In this document: positions 16,363-26,823 of the stretch, piece by piece
How positions within the stretch are numbered: position 1 is the stretch's first letter
How the letters are laid out: the number at the start of each line of letters is the position of its first letter
From: Isoptericola sp. AK164
GTDB lineage: Bacteria > Actinomycetota > Actinomycetes > Actinomycetales > Cellulomonadaceae
Reading direction: 5' to 3'
Length of the DNA: 64,000 nucleotides
Assembly (NCBI RefSeq): GCF_029643425.1
Contig: NZ_CP119106.1
Coordinates: forward strand, 2,790,001 to 2,854,000
Translations under genes and position numbers: made by a program
The notes under the pieces: generated by a model
Database searches by the model: none
The model's input: the letters and a program-made list of their open reading frames with translations, nothing else
What the model was told of the DNA's origin: nothing

Positions 16363-17979
16363 TCAGGACCCGGTCACGAGCAACGGCGCGGGGTCCGTCG
16401 GCACGAGGTCGGTGGACCGGTAGTACTCCGGTTCCGGCCCCGCCCAGCCGGCGTGCACTCCGTCGGGCAGTTCGTCGGTCACTCGCCCCCACACCCACTC
16501 GGTCGTGGTCAGTCCGCCGGTCCGGTCGGCGACGAGCACGAGCTCGACGGCGTCGGTCCGGGCGGCCGTCCGGCCGAGCTGGTCACGGTCGACGACGGAC
16601 TCCGGTCGCGTCTGGTGCAGGACCACCATCGTCGGGGGCAGACCGTGATTAGTTACCACCCCTTCAATATAGGTGATCACGTCCCGCACCTCGGCCGCCG
16701 ACACCTGCCCCGGGGGCATCTCCCCGTCCGACCGCCGGTCCTCCGGGTGCAGCGCCACCCCCACCCCGGGCTGCGCGAGCAGGTCCTCCAGCGCCTCGAC
16801 CTCCTCCCGCAGGGTCGACATCCCGGCCCCGACGTCCAGCAGCACGTACTGCCCGGCCTCGCGGGCCGCCCGCACCAGCGGCCCCAGCTCGGCCGGCGGC
16901 TCCTCGGCGACCCAGTCGCCGTCCTCGCCCGGGTGCCCGGCCGCGGCGCTGGCCTGCACGACGACCGTGGGCACCACCGGCCCGCCGGCGAGCCCGTCGT
17001 AGGAGTCGGCCGCGGCCCGTGCCCGCTCGACCACGACGGCGGGGTCGTCGCGCCGACCGCCGGTCACCGTGACGTACCGCGCCGGCACCAGCTGCTGGGT
17101 ACCCGTGGGCAGCAGGTCGCCGCGCTCGGCGGCGGCCACGCGCCACGCGAGCTCCTCGGCGCTGCCGAAGCTCGGCCCGACGCCGATCACGGCCAGCGCC
17201 TGCGCGGTGTCCACGTGCTCGACGACCTCCGGAGCGCCCGCGATGTCCCCGCCCGGCACCTCGAGGTCGACCGCACCCGCGGCCCGCAGCGTCGCGATCG
17301 CCGCCTCCTGCCCGGGTCGCGGGTCGGTCAGCGCCAGGACCTCACGCAGGTGCGAGGGCGCCGACGACGGCGACGAGGCTCCCGCGCCCAGGGCGACGTC
17401 GACGCGGTCCTGCAGCCGCCGTGCGTCGTCCTCGGGCAACAGGTCGACGTCCGGGTCGCTGCCGGGCAGCGGGGCCGGAGCCTCGAGATCGACGACGGCG
17501 ACGCCCGCCGCGGCCGCGGCCTCCACGGCACCCGCGGCGGGGTCCGAGGCCTGCTCGTCCGGCAAACCGGCGGCTCGGACGACGACGGCGACGCGCGCGC
17601 CCAGGCGCTCGAGCTCGTCCCCGATCCCCCCGGGCGACACCCCGCCGCCGACGAGCAGCGCCGGCGCCCCCAGGCTCTCGGCCGCCGCTGCGTGCAGGGC
17701 TCGCACGACCCCGTCCGGCAGCTCGACGGTGGTCCCCGCCAGCACGGCGACGGGCGTGCGCTCGAAGACCTGCTGGCTCGCCGTCAGCGCCAGCTCGGCC
17801 GGGTCCGGCGACCCGAGCAGCACGGTGGACGCCGGTGCACGGACGACCGGGTGCACCGCCGGGCCATGGGTCGGCTGCGGACCTCCCTGGTCTCCGCAGC
17901 CTCCGACGAGGAGGACGACGAGCAGGGTCGACAGGACGAATGGGACGTTCCGTGCAGGCACCCCGACATCTTGGCCCAT
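16363..17979 (-). CDS. Putative lipoprotein of unknown function
   Basis: About 538 residues. The N-terminus has a short positive start, a hydrophobic core VPFVLSTLLVVLLVGG and a lipobox ending in Cys (VGGC), so export and lipid anchoring are expected. The rest is Ala/Val-rich with alternating alpha/beta character and no catalytic signature I recognise. The region from about residue 330 (GRRDDPAVVVERARAAADS to VLHQTRPESVV) may be barrel-like. ATG 17979 or GTG 17961 could be the start; the latter gives a more compact signal peptide. A patch near 16640-16680 uses rare AT-rich codons. It precedes the GH20 gene in the same direction, so a role in sugar scavenging at the envelope is possible. Confidence 0.6.
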   Translation of the reverse strand: MGQDVGVPARNVPFVLSTLLVVLLVGGCGDQGGPQPTHGPAVHPVVRAPASTVLLGSPDPAELALTASQQVFERTPVAVLAGTTVELPDGVVRALHAAAAESLGAPALLVGGGVSPGGIGDELERLGARVAVVVRAAGLPDEQASDPAAGAVEAAAAAGVAVVDLEAPAPLPGSDPDVDLLPEDDARRLQDRVDVALGAGASSPSSAPSHLREVLALTDPRPGQEAAIATLRAAGAVDLEVPGGDIAGAPEVVEHVDTAQALAVIGVGPSFGSAEELAWRVAAAERGDLLPTGTQQLVPARYVTVTGGRRDDPAVVVERARAAADSYDGLAGGPVVPTVVVQASAAAGHPGEDGDWVAEEPPAELGPLVRAAREAGQYVLLDVGAGMSTLREEVEALEDLLAQPGVGVALHPEDRRSDGEMPPGQVSAAEVRDVITYIEGVVTNHGLPPTMVVLHQTRPESVVDRDQLGRTAARTDAVELVLVADRTGGLTTTEWVWGRVTDELPDGVHAGWAGPEPEYYRSTDLVPTDPAPLLVTGS

Positions 17980-18016
17980 CCAGGGCGGTCGGGTCGACAG
18001 CGCCCGACCGACCGTC

Positions 18017-19210
18017 TCAGTCGAGCCGGCGGGCCGGCAGGTTCGCCACCCCACCCCGGCCGCCGCGTCGCGGCAGCGCGGGGGACGCCGCCGAGGCGGC
18101 CGACGTCGGCGGCACCCCGGGCACCGGGGCGGCAGGCGACGACTCGGCGGGGGCCGGGCCCGTCGCCGACGTCGTCGTGGCCACCTCGAGGGGCGCCCCG
18201 GCGTCCCGGGCGAGCCGCGCCTCGGCCTCGGCGACGAGCTCGTCGGGCGACGCCGCTCCGGCGACGGACCACACCACCGACGAGCGCAGGTCGGGCCAGA
18301 CCAGCTCGTCCAGGCCGCCCGAGGGCTCGGCCAACCGCCCCAGGACGTGCCGCCGGAGCTGGTCCGCGGAGGCCGCGGCATGGATGTCGTCCATGGCCGG
18401 CAGGGTGGCCAGCACGGCGAACCGGTCCCCGCCGACCCGGCCGGGCTCGCACCCGCGCGGCAGCCCGGTGCGCAGCCGGTGGGCGATCTCGACGAGCACG
18501 ACGTCCCCGGTCTCCAGTCCGTGCCGGGCGTTGAGAGCGGACATCCCGCGCACGTCGAGGAGCACCAGGACGGCCCGCGTCGCCGATCCGCGCACGAGCC
18601 CGCAGCGCCGCGACAACGAGTGGTAGGTCGTCGCGCGGGTGGGCAGACGCGTGTGCGGGTCCTGCGTCGTCCGCTCCGCCAGCGCGGCCACGAGGGCCCG
18701 CATGAGGTCGGCCGTCGCGGCCGTGCCCCAGTGGCTCCCGGCCACCAGGACGTCGTCGTAGCGGTGCGCCTCGGTGCGCTCCATGGCGCGAGTGGCGACG
18801 GTGGAGACGGCGTCGTCCGGCGAGACCGTCATGGGCGCCCAGTCCGTGACGGACGAGACGGGCTTGCGCTCCAGCACAGCACGGCCGTAGCCCAGGCGTC
18901 CCGTCAGCGCGGCGGTCAGCCCGGCACGCATCACCATGCCGGTGCGGGCCCCGCCCTCGTCGTCCTGCACGGCGACGCACGTCACCTCGGGACTGCGGAA
19001 CATGACCTCGAGCTGCCCGACGGGCATCGAGGACCCGACCACGGTGATGGGGCGGGCGAGGTCGGCGACGGTGCCGGCCAGCCGGGCACCGCCCCGGACC
19101 TGTCGGTGTCGGGCAACCTCGGAGATCTCGTCATGCACGGTGGTGAGTATCGCGGTGGACCGACCCGACATGTCGGACCATTCGGACGCCGTCGCCGAGT
19201 GTTCCGGCAA
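18017..19210 (-). CDS. CBS-pair plus degenerate GGDEF-domain protein
   Basis: A 397-residue cytoplasmic protein. Residues about 45-165 resemble paired CBS domains (PITVVGSSMPVGQLEVMF..; a second at PMTVSPDDAVSTVA). A GGDEF-type domain follows with DPHTRLPTRATTYHSL, LLDVRGMSALN and GRVGGDRFAVL. The signature is GGDRF instead of GG(D/E)EF, so diguanylate cyclase activity is doubtful; a nucleotide-sensing role is more likely. The C-terminal 60 residues are Pro/Ala-rich linker. A TTG start at 19210 is preceded by GAGGTGA; ATG 19171 is the alternative. It lies directly downstream of the cst operon on the same strand. Confidence 0.65.
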   Translation of the reverse strand: MPEHSATASEWSDMSGRSTAILTTVHDEISEVARHRQVRGGARLAGTVADLARPITVVGSSMPVGQLEVMFRSPEVTCVAVQDDEGGARTGMVMRAGLTAALTGRLGYGRAVLERKPVSSVTDWAPMTVSPDDAVSTVATRAMERTEAHRYDDVLVAGSHWGTAATADLMRALVAALAERTTQDPHTRLPTRATTYHSLSRRCGLVRGSATRAVLVLLDVRGMSALNARHGLETGDVVLVEIAHRLRTGLPRGCEPGRVGGDRFAVLATLPAMDDIHAAASADQLRRHVLGRLAEPSGGLDELVWPDLRSSVVWSVAGAASPDELVAEAEARLARDAGAPLEVATTTSATGPAPAESSPAAPVPGVPPTSAASAASPALPRRGGRGGVANLPARRLD

Positions 19211-19247
19211 CGTTCACCTCGTTCACCGGACGGACGCCGAGCGATGT

Positions 19248-19286
19248 CGGGACGGACCGGAGCACCGATCGCACCGGCCCGTCCCG
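19248..19286. terminator. Hairpin after the CstR-like gene
   Basis: Arms 19248-19260 and 19274-19286 pair over 13 bp with one mismatch around a 13-nt loop, starting 5 nt after the repressor gene's stop on the minus strand. No U-tract follows, as is common in high-GC actinobacteria. Confidence 0.5.
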
Positions 19287-19290
19287 GCTG

Positions 19291-20563
<1,273 letters not shown>

Positions 20564-20579
20564 GGTCGCCCCCCGCCGC

Positions 20580-21188
20580 TCAGGCGGCCTGCGCCGTGAC
20601 GGCCTGCGGCGCCACCGGGATGGACCGGATGGTGTTCTCGTAGGTCGGGCTGACCTCCGTGCGGTTCCACGGCATCCTGGACAGCGCCGCCGCCATGGCG
20701 CACGAGTTGGACAGGGCCGAGTAGGTCAGCCCGGCGCCGATCGCCCCGGCGAGGATCCCCACGCGCGGGTGGATCACCTTGCTGCCGACGAACCCGGCGA
20801 GCACGAGCGAGCCGGCGACCATCCGGACCTGCCGGTCCATGGCCCAGCGCTGCGCGCCGCGCACGACGGTCCCGCCCGCGGACTCGAAGGCGGAGATCCC
20901 GCCGGCGAGCACCTCGGCGCTGGAGACGCCGACGGACGACAGCCGGTCCTGCGCCTGCCCCGCGCGGACGCCGGACTGGCACACCAGCACGACGCGGCCT
21001 CCGAGCCGGTCGGCGAGGTCGTGGGTGTGCTCGGACAGCAGCGGCAGGGGCACGTTGTACGAGCCGCGGATGTGGACGGACTCGAACTCGGCGGGCGTGC
21101 GGACGTCGATGATCGTCAGCTCGTCGTCGGCCAGGCGCTGCTTCAGCTCGCCGGGCTCGATGGTCGTGACGGTGGCGGTGTGGGCCAT
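20580..21188 (-). CDS. Rhodanese with C-terminal DUF2892-type membrane domain
   Basis: A 202-residue protein. An N-terminal rhodanese domain (about 8-105) carries the active-site loop VCQSGVRA with the persulfide-accepting Cys. A C-terminal part (about 115-165, RQVRMVAGSLVLAGFVGSKVIHP..) matches the DUF2892 two-helix membrane module. Such fusions occur in sulfide-responsive operons and probably carry sulfane sulfur at the membrane. ATG 21188 is preceded by AAAGG. Transcribed between the dioxygenase fusion and the TauE exporter. Confidence 0.85.
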   Translation of the reverse strand: MAHTATVTTIEPGELKQRLADDELTIIDVRTPAEFESVHIRGSYNVPLPLLSEHTHDLADRLGGRVVLVCQSGVRAGQAQDRLSSVGVSSAEVLAGGISAFESAGGTVVRGAQRWAMDRQVRMVAGSLVLAGFVGSKVIHPRVGILAGAIGAGLTYSALSNSCAMAAALSRMPWNRTEVSPTYENTIRSIPVAPQAVTAQAA

Positions 21189-21229
21189 GGGTGAGGGGGT
21201 GCCTTTCGTCGGGCGGGTGGGGCGGGCGG

Positions 21230-22639
<1,410 letters not shown>

Positions 22640-22692
22640 GGGGAGTCTCTCCTTGAGGTCGGTTCCGCGATGCGGTGACCCCAGTCTGACGC

Positions 22693-22708
22693 ATACCCCC
22701 CAGGGTAT
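22693..22708. promoter_or_regulatory. CsoR/CstR operator 1
   Basis: ATACCCCCCAGGGTAT is a 16-bp imperfect palindrome of the CsoR-family type (C/G tract flanked by ATAC..GTAT), 54 nt upstream of the dioxygenase start. It overlaps a plausible minus-strand -10 (TATGCG), so bound repressor would block transcription. Confidence 0.85.
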
Positions 22709-22715
22709 TCAAGTC

Positions 22716-22731
22716 ACACCCCCCAGGGTAT
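22716..22731. promoter_or_regulatory. CsoR/CstR operator 2
   Basis: ACACCCCCCAGGGTAT, nearly identical to operator 1 and 23 bp from it centre to centre (about two helical turns). Paired sites suit cooperative tetramer binding. Differs at one position of the outer half-site. Confidence 0.82.
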
Positions 22732-22804
22732 GCACGGAACGCCCCCGAGCACCCGGTGACATGCAGGTCAGGGCGCTGCTGCCGGGATCGCCCCCCGAAC
22801 GCAC

Positions 22805-22840
22805 GCAGGGGCCCCTCCGAGAGCTCGGAGGGGCCCCTGC
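22805..22840. terminator. Strong hairpin after the aldo-keto reductase gene
   Basis: Arms 22805-22820 and 22825-22840 are perfect 16-bp complements (GCAGGGGCCCCTCCGA) with a 4-nt loop. It lies 56 nt downstream of the aldo-keto reductase stop (minus strand) and 74 nt beyond the outer CstR operator. Confidence 0.8.
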
Positions 22841-22895
22841 GGGACCGTGCTGCCGGCCGGCTCGCGCTGCCGCGCGGGCCGGCCGGTCGGCCGGA

Positions 22896-23750
22896 TCAGT
22901 TGCCGGCGTAGACCGGGAAGACGCTGTTCTCGCCGTAGTCGCGGAAGTGCACACCGCGCAGCGTGTCCATGTCCTCGTCCGAGATCTCGAAGTCGACCTC
23001 GGCGTTGCTGCGCATGTGCGCGGGGTTGGCCGTCTTCGGCACGGGGACCGTGCCGAGCTGCAGCGTGTAGCGGATGCACAGCTGCGGGACCGTCACGCCG
23101 TACTTCTCCGCCATCGCCGCGACGTTCGAGTCCTTGAGGATCTCGCCGTGCGCGATGGGCGAGTAGGCCTCGACGAGGATGCCGTGGCTCTCGCAGAAGT
23201 CGAGCAGCTCGAACGGGGTGTTGCCCACGTGCACGAGCAGCTGGTTCACGTGCGGCGTGACCGTGCTGCCCTCCAGCAGGTTCTCGAGGTCCTTCTGCTC
23301 GAAGTTCGACACGCCGATCGAGCGCAGCTTGCCGGCCTTGTAGGCGTCCTCGAGGGCCCGCCAGGCCTCGCGGTTGCCGTCGGCGTAGTCGCCGCCGCGG
23401 AAGTCGTCCCAGGGCTGCGGGCTGTGGATCAGCATCAGGTCGATGTAGTCCAGACCCATGGTCGCCAGCGACTCGTCGATCGACGCGGTCGCCTCGTCGT
23501 AGGACTTGACCTCGGCGGCCAGCTTGGTCGACACGAAGAGGTCCTCGCGGGCGACGCCGGAGGTCCGGATGCCCTCGCCGACGCCACGCTCGTTGCCGTA
23601 GGCCTGCGCGGTGTCGATGTTGCGGTAGCCGATCTCGACGGCGGCGCGGACGGCCTCGGCCACCGAGTCGTCGTCGATGAACCAGGTGCCCAGGCCCATG
23701 CGGGGGACGGCCACGTCGTTCGACAGGGTGTAGTTCTCGTTCAGCATCAT
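22896..23750 (-). CDS. Aldo/keto reductase (AKR5-like, 2,5-diketo-D-gluconate reductase family)
   Basis: A 284-residue NADPH-dependent TIM-barrel reductase. The catalytic tetrad is visible: Asp and Tyr in NIDTAQAYGNE, Lys in FVSTKLAAE, His in LMLIHSPQPW. The coenzyme region SIGVSNFEQ..AYSPIAHG and PVPKTANPAHMRSN is intact. It reduces small aldehydes or keto sugars; the exact substrate cannot be read from sequence. ATG 23750 (of a double ATG) follows AAGGAG. Monocistronic, with a strong terminator downstream. Confidence 0.9.
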   Translation of the reverse strand: MMLNENYTLSNDVAVPRMGLGTWFIDDDSVAEAVRAAVEIGYRNIDTAQAYGNERGVGEGIRTSGVAREDLFVSTKLAAEVKSYDEATASIDESLATMGLDYIDLMLIHSPQPWDDFRGGDYADGNREAWRALEDAYKAGKLRSIGVSNFEQKDLENLLEGSTVTPHVNQLLVHVGNTPFELLDFCESHGILVEAYSPIAHGEILKDSNVAAMAEKYGVTVPQLCIRYTLQLGTVPVPKTANPAHMRSNAEVDFEISDEDMDTLRGVHFRDYGENSVFPVYAGN

Positions 23751-23935
23751 GGTGGATCGCTCCTTCAGTTCGTGCGACGCAGTCCACGCTAGATCGGGCC
23801 GGGAGAAGCTGCGAGGCACCACTGGTACACCCCTCGGGCGCACACCCCAGGACGACGACCGGACCCGCGCACGCCGACGCACGACCCGCGAGCGTCCGCG
23901 CACGCCGTCGTGCGGGAACAGGGTCGGGACACGAC

Positions 23936-23969
23936 GAAGGCCCGGAACCGCGAACGGTTCCGGGCCTTC
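23936..23969. terminator. Terminator hairpin for tRNA-Ala
   Basis: Arms GAAGGCCCGGAACCG (23936-23950) and its exact complement (23955-23969) flank a CGAA loop. It begins 9 nt beyond the tRNA 3' end on the minus strand. Confidence 0.8.
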
Positions 23970-23977
23970 GTACCGGG

Positions 23978-24050
23978 TGGAGCTAGGGGGATTCGAACCC
24001 CCGACCTTCTCATTGCGAACGAGACGCGCTACCAACTGCGCCATAGCCCC
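23978..24050 (-). tRNA. tRNA-Ala (anticodon CGC)
   Basis: The 73-nt minus-strand sequence folds as a cloverleaf: acceptor GGGGCTA/TAGCTCC with one G-U pair, D-arm GCGC..GCGC, anticodon loop TTCGCAA giving CGC, and T-arm with GTTCGAATC. CCA is not encoded. Confidence 0.96.
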
Positions 24051-24159
24051 GTGAAGCGGTAGTCAGATTAGCACCCGGCCACCGCTTCCGGCCAAATCGG
24101 GTCGGCTCCGACGACGTGACGTGCGTCGCACCTGCTCCCGCGGCACGCACGGGACGGGC

Positions 24160-25341
24160 TCAGCCCGCCGCGCGACGCCGGGCCAGGATCTGCTCCAGCG
24201 GGAGCCCCAGCGTCTCCGACCGGGGTCGCGGCTCGTCACCGGCCGCGGGCTCCGGCGCCCCGCTCGGCGCCGCGTACGCGGAGTCCTGCGGCTCGGCCCG
24301 GTCCTCGACCGTCCACCGACCGCCCTCCCGGGGTGCCGACGTACCGCCCGTGCGGGGCGTCGTCGGGTCGGCGTCGGCCCCGGCGCGCGGGGCTTCCGGC
24401 TTGGTCACGTAGGTCGGCAGGGGCACCGGGACCGGGTCCCACGGCTCCCCACCGACGTGCCGGGAGTAGCCCGGCGCGAACTCGGCCGCCTGCTCGGGCG
24501 ACCCGCCGTCGCCATGCTGACCGGACCGGTCGTGATCGTCCGACGGCGCGGAGGAGTGCTCGGACGGCGATGCCGGCGCCCGGCGTTCGGGCTCGCCGTC
24601 GTCGGCCCGGTCCTCGGCACGCCCGGTGGCCCGGTCGGACGGCGCGGTCGTCGGCTCACGCCGCTCCCCCGTCGCCGCGGCGGTCCCCTGCTGCACGCGC
24701 GGGATCATCTGCGTGTGCGTGTCGGAGGGGTGCACGGCGTAGCCGGTGACGCGCGCCCGGTTACGCGGGGCGTACGGACCACCGTGCGCGAGCGTGCGAC
24801 GCTGCGTGGCCCGCTGCTGCTCGGCGCGACGCTCCGACCGCCACCGGGCGTCGGACCGGCGCGCCGTCAGCACGGCCAGCCGGCCGAGCACCAGCACCAC
24901 GAGCAGCAGCCCGGACGGCACGGCCGCCACGGGCCACGGCACGTACCCCAGGCCGACGGCCGTCCACGCGGCGGCGGTCAGCAGGGTCAGCAGGACCGTC
25001 AGCGTGAGCCGGCGACGTGCACGGGCGGCGCGGCGCTCGAGCACCGCCAGCCGCGAGGCGCGCACCTGCGGCGTCATGCCCGACGCCGGCCCGGCGGCCG
25101 ACGCGGTCACCCGCGGCGTGCTGCCGGTCGGCGGCGAGTGACCCGCCGCACGGTTCGTGGGCATCGGTCGCCCCTTCCCTGCTCCGTCCGCCACCGTCAG
25201 CATGCGCAGGCCGCCGGAGAACCGGTCGTCCACCCGGGCCGCCGCGAGCTCCGTGCGTCGCCGCAGCTGCAGCGGGACCCAGTAGCCGAGCCACAGCACG
25301 AACAGCGCGAGGGCTGCGAGTCCTGCCGGCGACGTGTCCAT
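24160..25341 (-). CDS. Actinobacterial membrane protein, GlpR/SepX-like divisome factor
   Basis: A 393-residue protein. Residues about 6-25 (LAALALFVLWLGYWVPLQL) form an N-terminal membrane helix followed by a basic RRRTELAAARVDDRFSGGLR stretch. Two further helices lie at about 118-160 (TVLLTLLTAAAWTAV.., VAAVPSGLLLVVLVLG). The rest is a long Arg/Pro/Ser/Asp-rich disordered tail ending LPLEQILARRRAAG. This layout and the neighbouring rimJ gene match GlpR/SepX proteins, which link to FtsZ via the gephyrin-like protein Glp. The usual moeA/glp gene is not adjacent here. ATG 25341 gives the conserved N-terminal helix. Confidence 0.6.
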   Translation of the reverse strand: MDTSPAGLAALALFVLWLGYWVPLQLRRRTELAAARVDDRFSGGLRMLTVADGAGKGRPMPTNRAAGHSPPTGSTPRVTASAAGPASGMTPQVRASRLAVLERRAARARRRLTLTVLLTLLTAAAWTAVGLGYVPWPVAAVPSGLLLVVLVLGRLAVLTARRSDARWRSERRAEQQRATQRRTLAHGGPYAPRNRARVTGYAVHPSDTHTQMIPRVQQGTAAATGERREPTTAPSDRATGRAEDRADDGEPERRAPASPSEHSSAPSDDHDRSGQHGDGGSPEQAAEFAPGYSRHVGGEPWDPVPVPLPTYVTKPEAPRAGADADPTTPRTGGTSAPREGGRWTVEDRAEPQDSAYAAPSGAPEPAAGDEPRPRSETLGLPLEQILARRRAAG

Positions 25342-25420
25342 TCCCCGACGGTAGGCGAGCCGGGCCGGAGCGGGCCGCACCACCGGGCGGCGTGTCCGCT
25401 ACCTGGACACCGTCGGAGCC

Positions 25421-26056
25421 TCAGGCGTCGTCGCGGGCCCGCTGCCAGCGCGCGAGCAACCCGCCCGGGACGTCCTCGGTCGTCAGCGCGAACGTCCGGT
25501 GGTCACGCCAGTCGCCCTGGATGTGCAGGTACCGCTCGCGGACCCCTTCGTCCCGGAACCCGAGCTTCTCCACCACCCGCAGGCTCGCGGTGTTCTCGGG
25601 CCGGATGTTGATCTCCACGCGGTGCAGCCCGACCACCTGGAAGCAGTAGTCGGTCGCCATCGCCACCGCCGTGGGGATGACGCCCCGCCCGGCGTGCTCG
25701 CGCGCGATCCAGTAGCCGATGCTCCCCGAGCACAGCGAGCCGTACTGGATCGAGGAGACCGTGAGCTGGCCGGCCAGAGCGTCGTCCAGGTCGACGACGA
25801 ACGGCAACGACGTGCCCGCCCGCGCCTGCGCGCTCAGCGCACGGACGTACTCGCCGAACGAGGACGCGCTAGGCCGTTCGCCCGGCGTCGTCGCCTCCCA
25901 GCGGTCCAGCCAGTCCGCGTTCGAGCGGCGCAGCTCCATCCAGGCGGTCCCGTCCCGCCGACGCAACGGGCGCAGCACGACAGCGCCCGACGACGTGTCC
26001 TCACGCAGCGTCACCGGCCACGGCTTGGTCACCGCCCACCTCTTCGTGTCGCTCAT
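25421..26056 (-). CDS. rimJ: GNAT acetyltransferase, RimJ/RimL-like
   Basis: A 211-residue GNAT enzyme that transfers acetyl from acetyl-CoA, probably to a protein N-terminus. Features: VVLRPLRRRDGTAW at the N-terminus, GYWIAREHAGRGVIPTA (the acetyl-CoA loop of the RimJ type), HRVEINIRPENTASLRVVEKLGFRDEG, and RYLHIQGDWRDH. ATG 26056. It is divergent from the 5-FTHF cycloligase gene and 79 nt upstream of the GlpR/SepX-like gene, an association conserved in actinobacteria. Confidence 0.88.
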   Translation of the reverse strand: MSDTKRWAVTKPWPVTLREDTSSGAVVLRPLRRRDGTAWMELRRSNADWLDRWEATTPGERPSASSFGEYVRALSAQARAGTSLPFVVDLDDALAGQLTVSSIQYGSLCSGSIGYWIAREHAGRGVIPTAVAMATDYCFQVVGLHRVEINIRPENTASLRVVEKLGFRDEGVRERYLHIQGDWRDHRTFALTTEDVPGGLLARWQRARDDA

Positions 26057-26120
26057 CCGACCCCCGTCCACGCCCGGCACGCCGGGCCCCTCGACTCCCG
26101 GACCCTGCCACAATGAGGGC

Positions 26121-26777
26121 ATGCACGGCGACCGCAGGCCCTCGACCGCCCCCCAGCCGTACCCGGTCGTCGCCGGGATGGAGACGGGGGACGCCAAGGA
26201 CGAGCTGCGCCGGGCGATCCGCCACCAGCGCCAGGACCGGTCCGCGCGCCTTCGCGAGCGGGCCGCCGCGGCCTTCGCCGAGGTGCTGGCCACGGTGCCG
26301 GCCGTGTCCGCCGCGGTCACCGTGGCGACCTACGCCGCCCGGCCGACCGAACCCGGCACGGGCGCCCTGCTGGACCAGCTCGCCGCACGGGGCGCCCGCG
26401 TCCTGCTGCCGGTGCTCGGCGCCGGGCTGGCCCGGGACTGGGCCGAGTACACCGGCCCGGGCGACCTGCTCGAGCGCGCCCCCGGCCGGCCGCCGGAACC
26501 GGGCGGCCGCACGCTGGGCGGGCAGGCCATCGCCGAGGCCGACGTCGTCATCGCCCCCGCGCTCGCCGTCGACAGCCACGGCGTCCGCCTCGGGCAGGGC
26601 GGCGGCTGGTACGACCGCTCGCTGAAGCAGGCCCGCCCCGGCGTCCAGGTGGTCGCCATGGTGTTCCCGGAGGAGTTCTACGACGCCTCCGAGCGGCCGC
26701 TGCCCGTGGAGGACCACGACGTGCCGGTGCACGCGGTGGCGACCCCGGACGGCTGGCAGCCGCTGCCGGTGGCCTGA
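26121..26777 (+). CDS. 5-formyltetrahydrofolate cyclo-ligase
   Basis: A 218-residue enzyme that converts 5-formyl-THF to 5,10-methenyl-THF with ATP. Signatures: KDELRRAIRHQRQDRS near the N-terminus, the middle folate-pocket region, and LGQGGGWYDRSL, the family's GxGGGYYDR loop. ATG 26121 is listed; the internal ATG at 26178 would give a protein starting just ahead of KDELRRAIR and is a real alternative. The family is normally next to galU, moeA and rimJ; only rimJ remains beside it here. Confidence 0.9.
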   Translation: MHGDRRPSTAPQPYPVVAGMETGDAKDELRRAIRHQRQDRSARLRERAAAAFAEVLATVPAVSAAVTVATYAARPTEPGTGALLDQLAARGARVLLPVLGAGLARDWAEYTGPGDLLERAPGRPPEPGGRTLGGQAIAEADVVIAPALAVDSHGVRLGQGGGWYDRSLKQARPGVQVVAMVFPEEFYDASERPLPVEDHDVPVHAVATPDGWQPLPVA

Positions 26778-26823
26778 GCGGCCGGGCCCGCCGCCGCGGC
26801 GGACCGGACCCGACCACCCGGGC

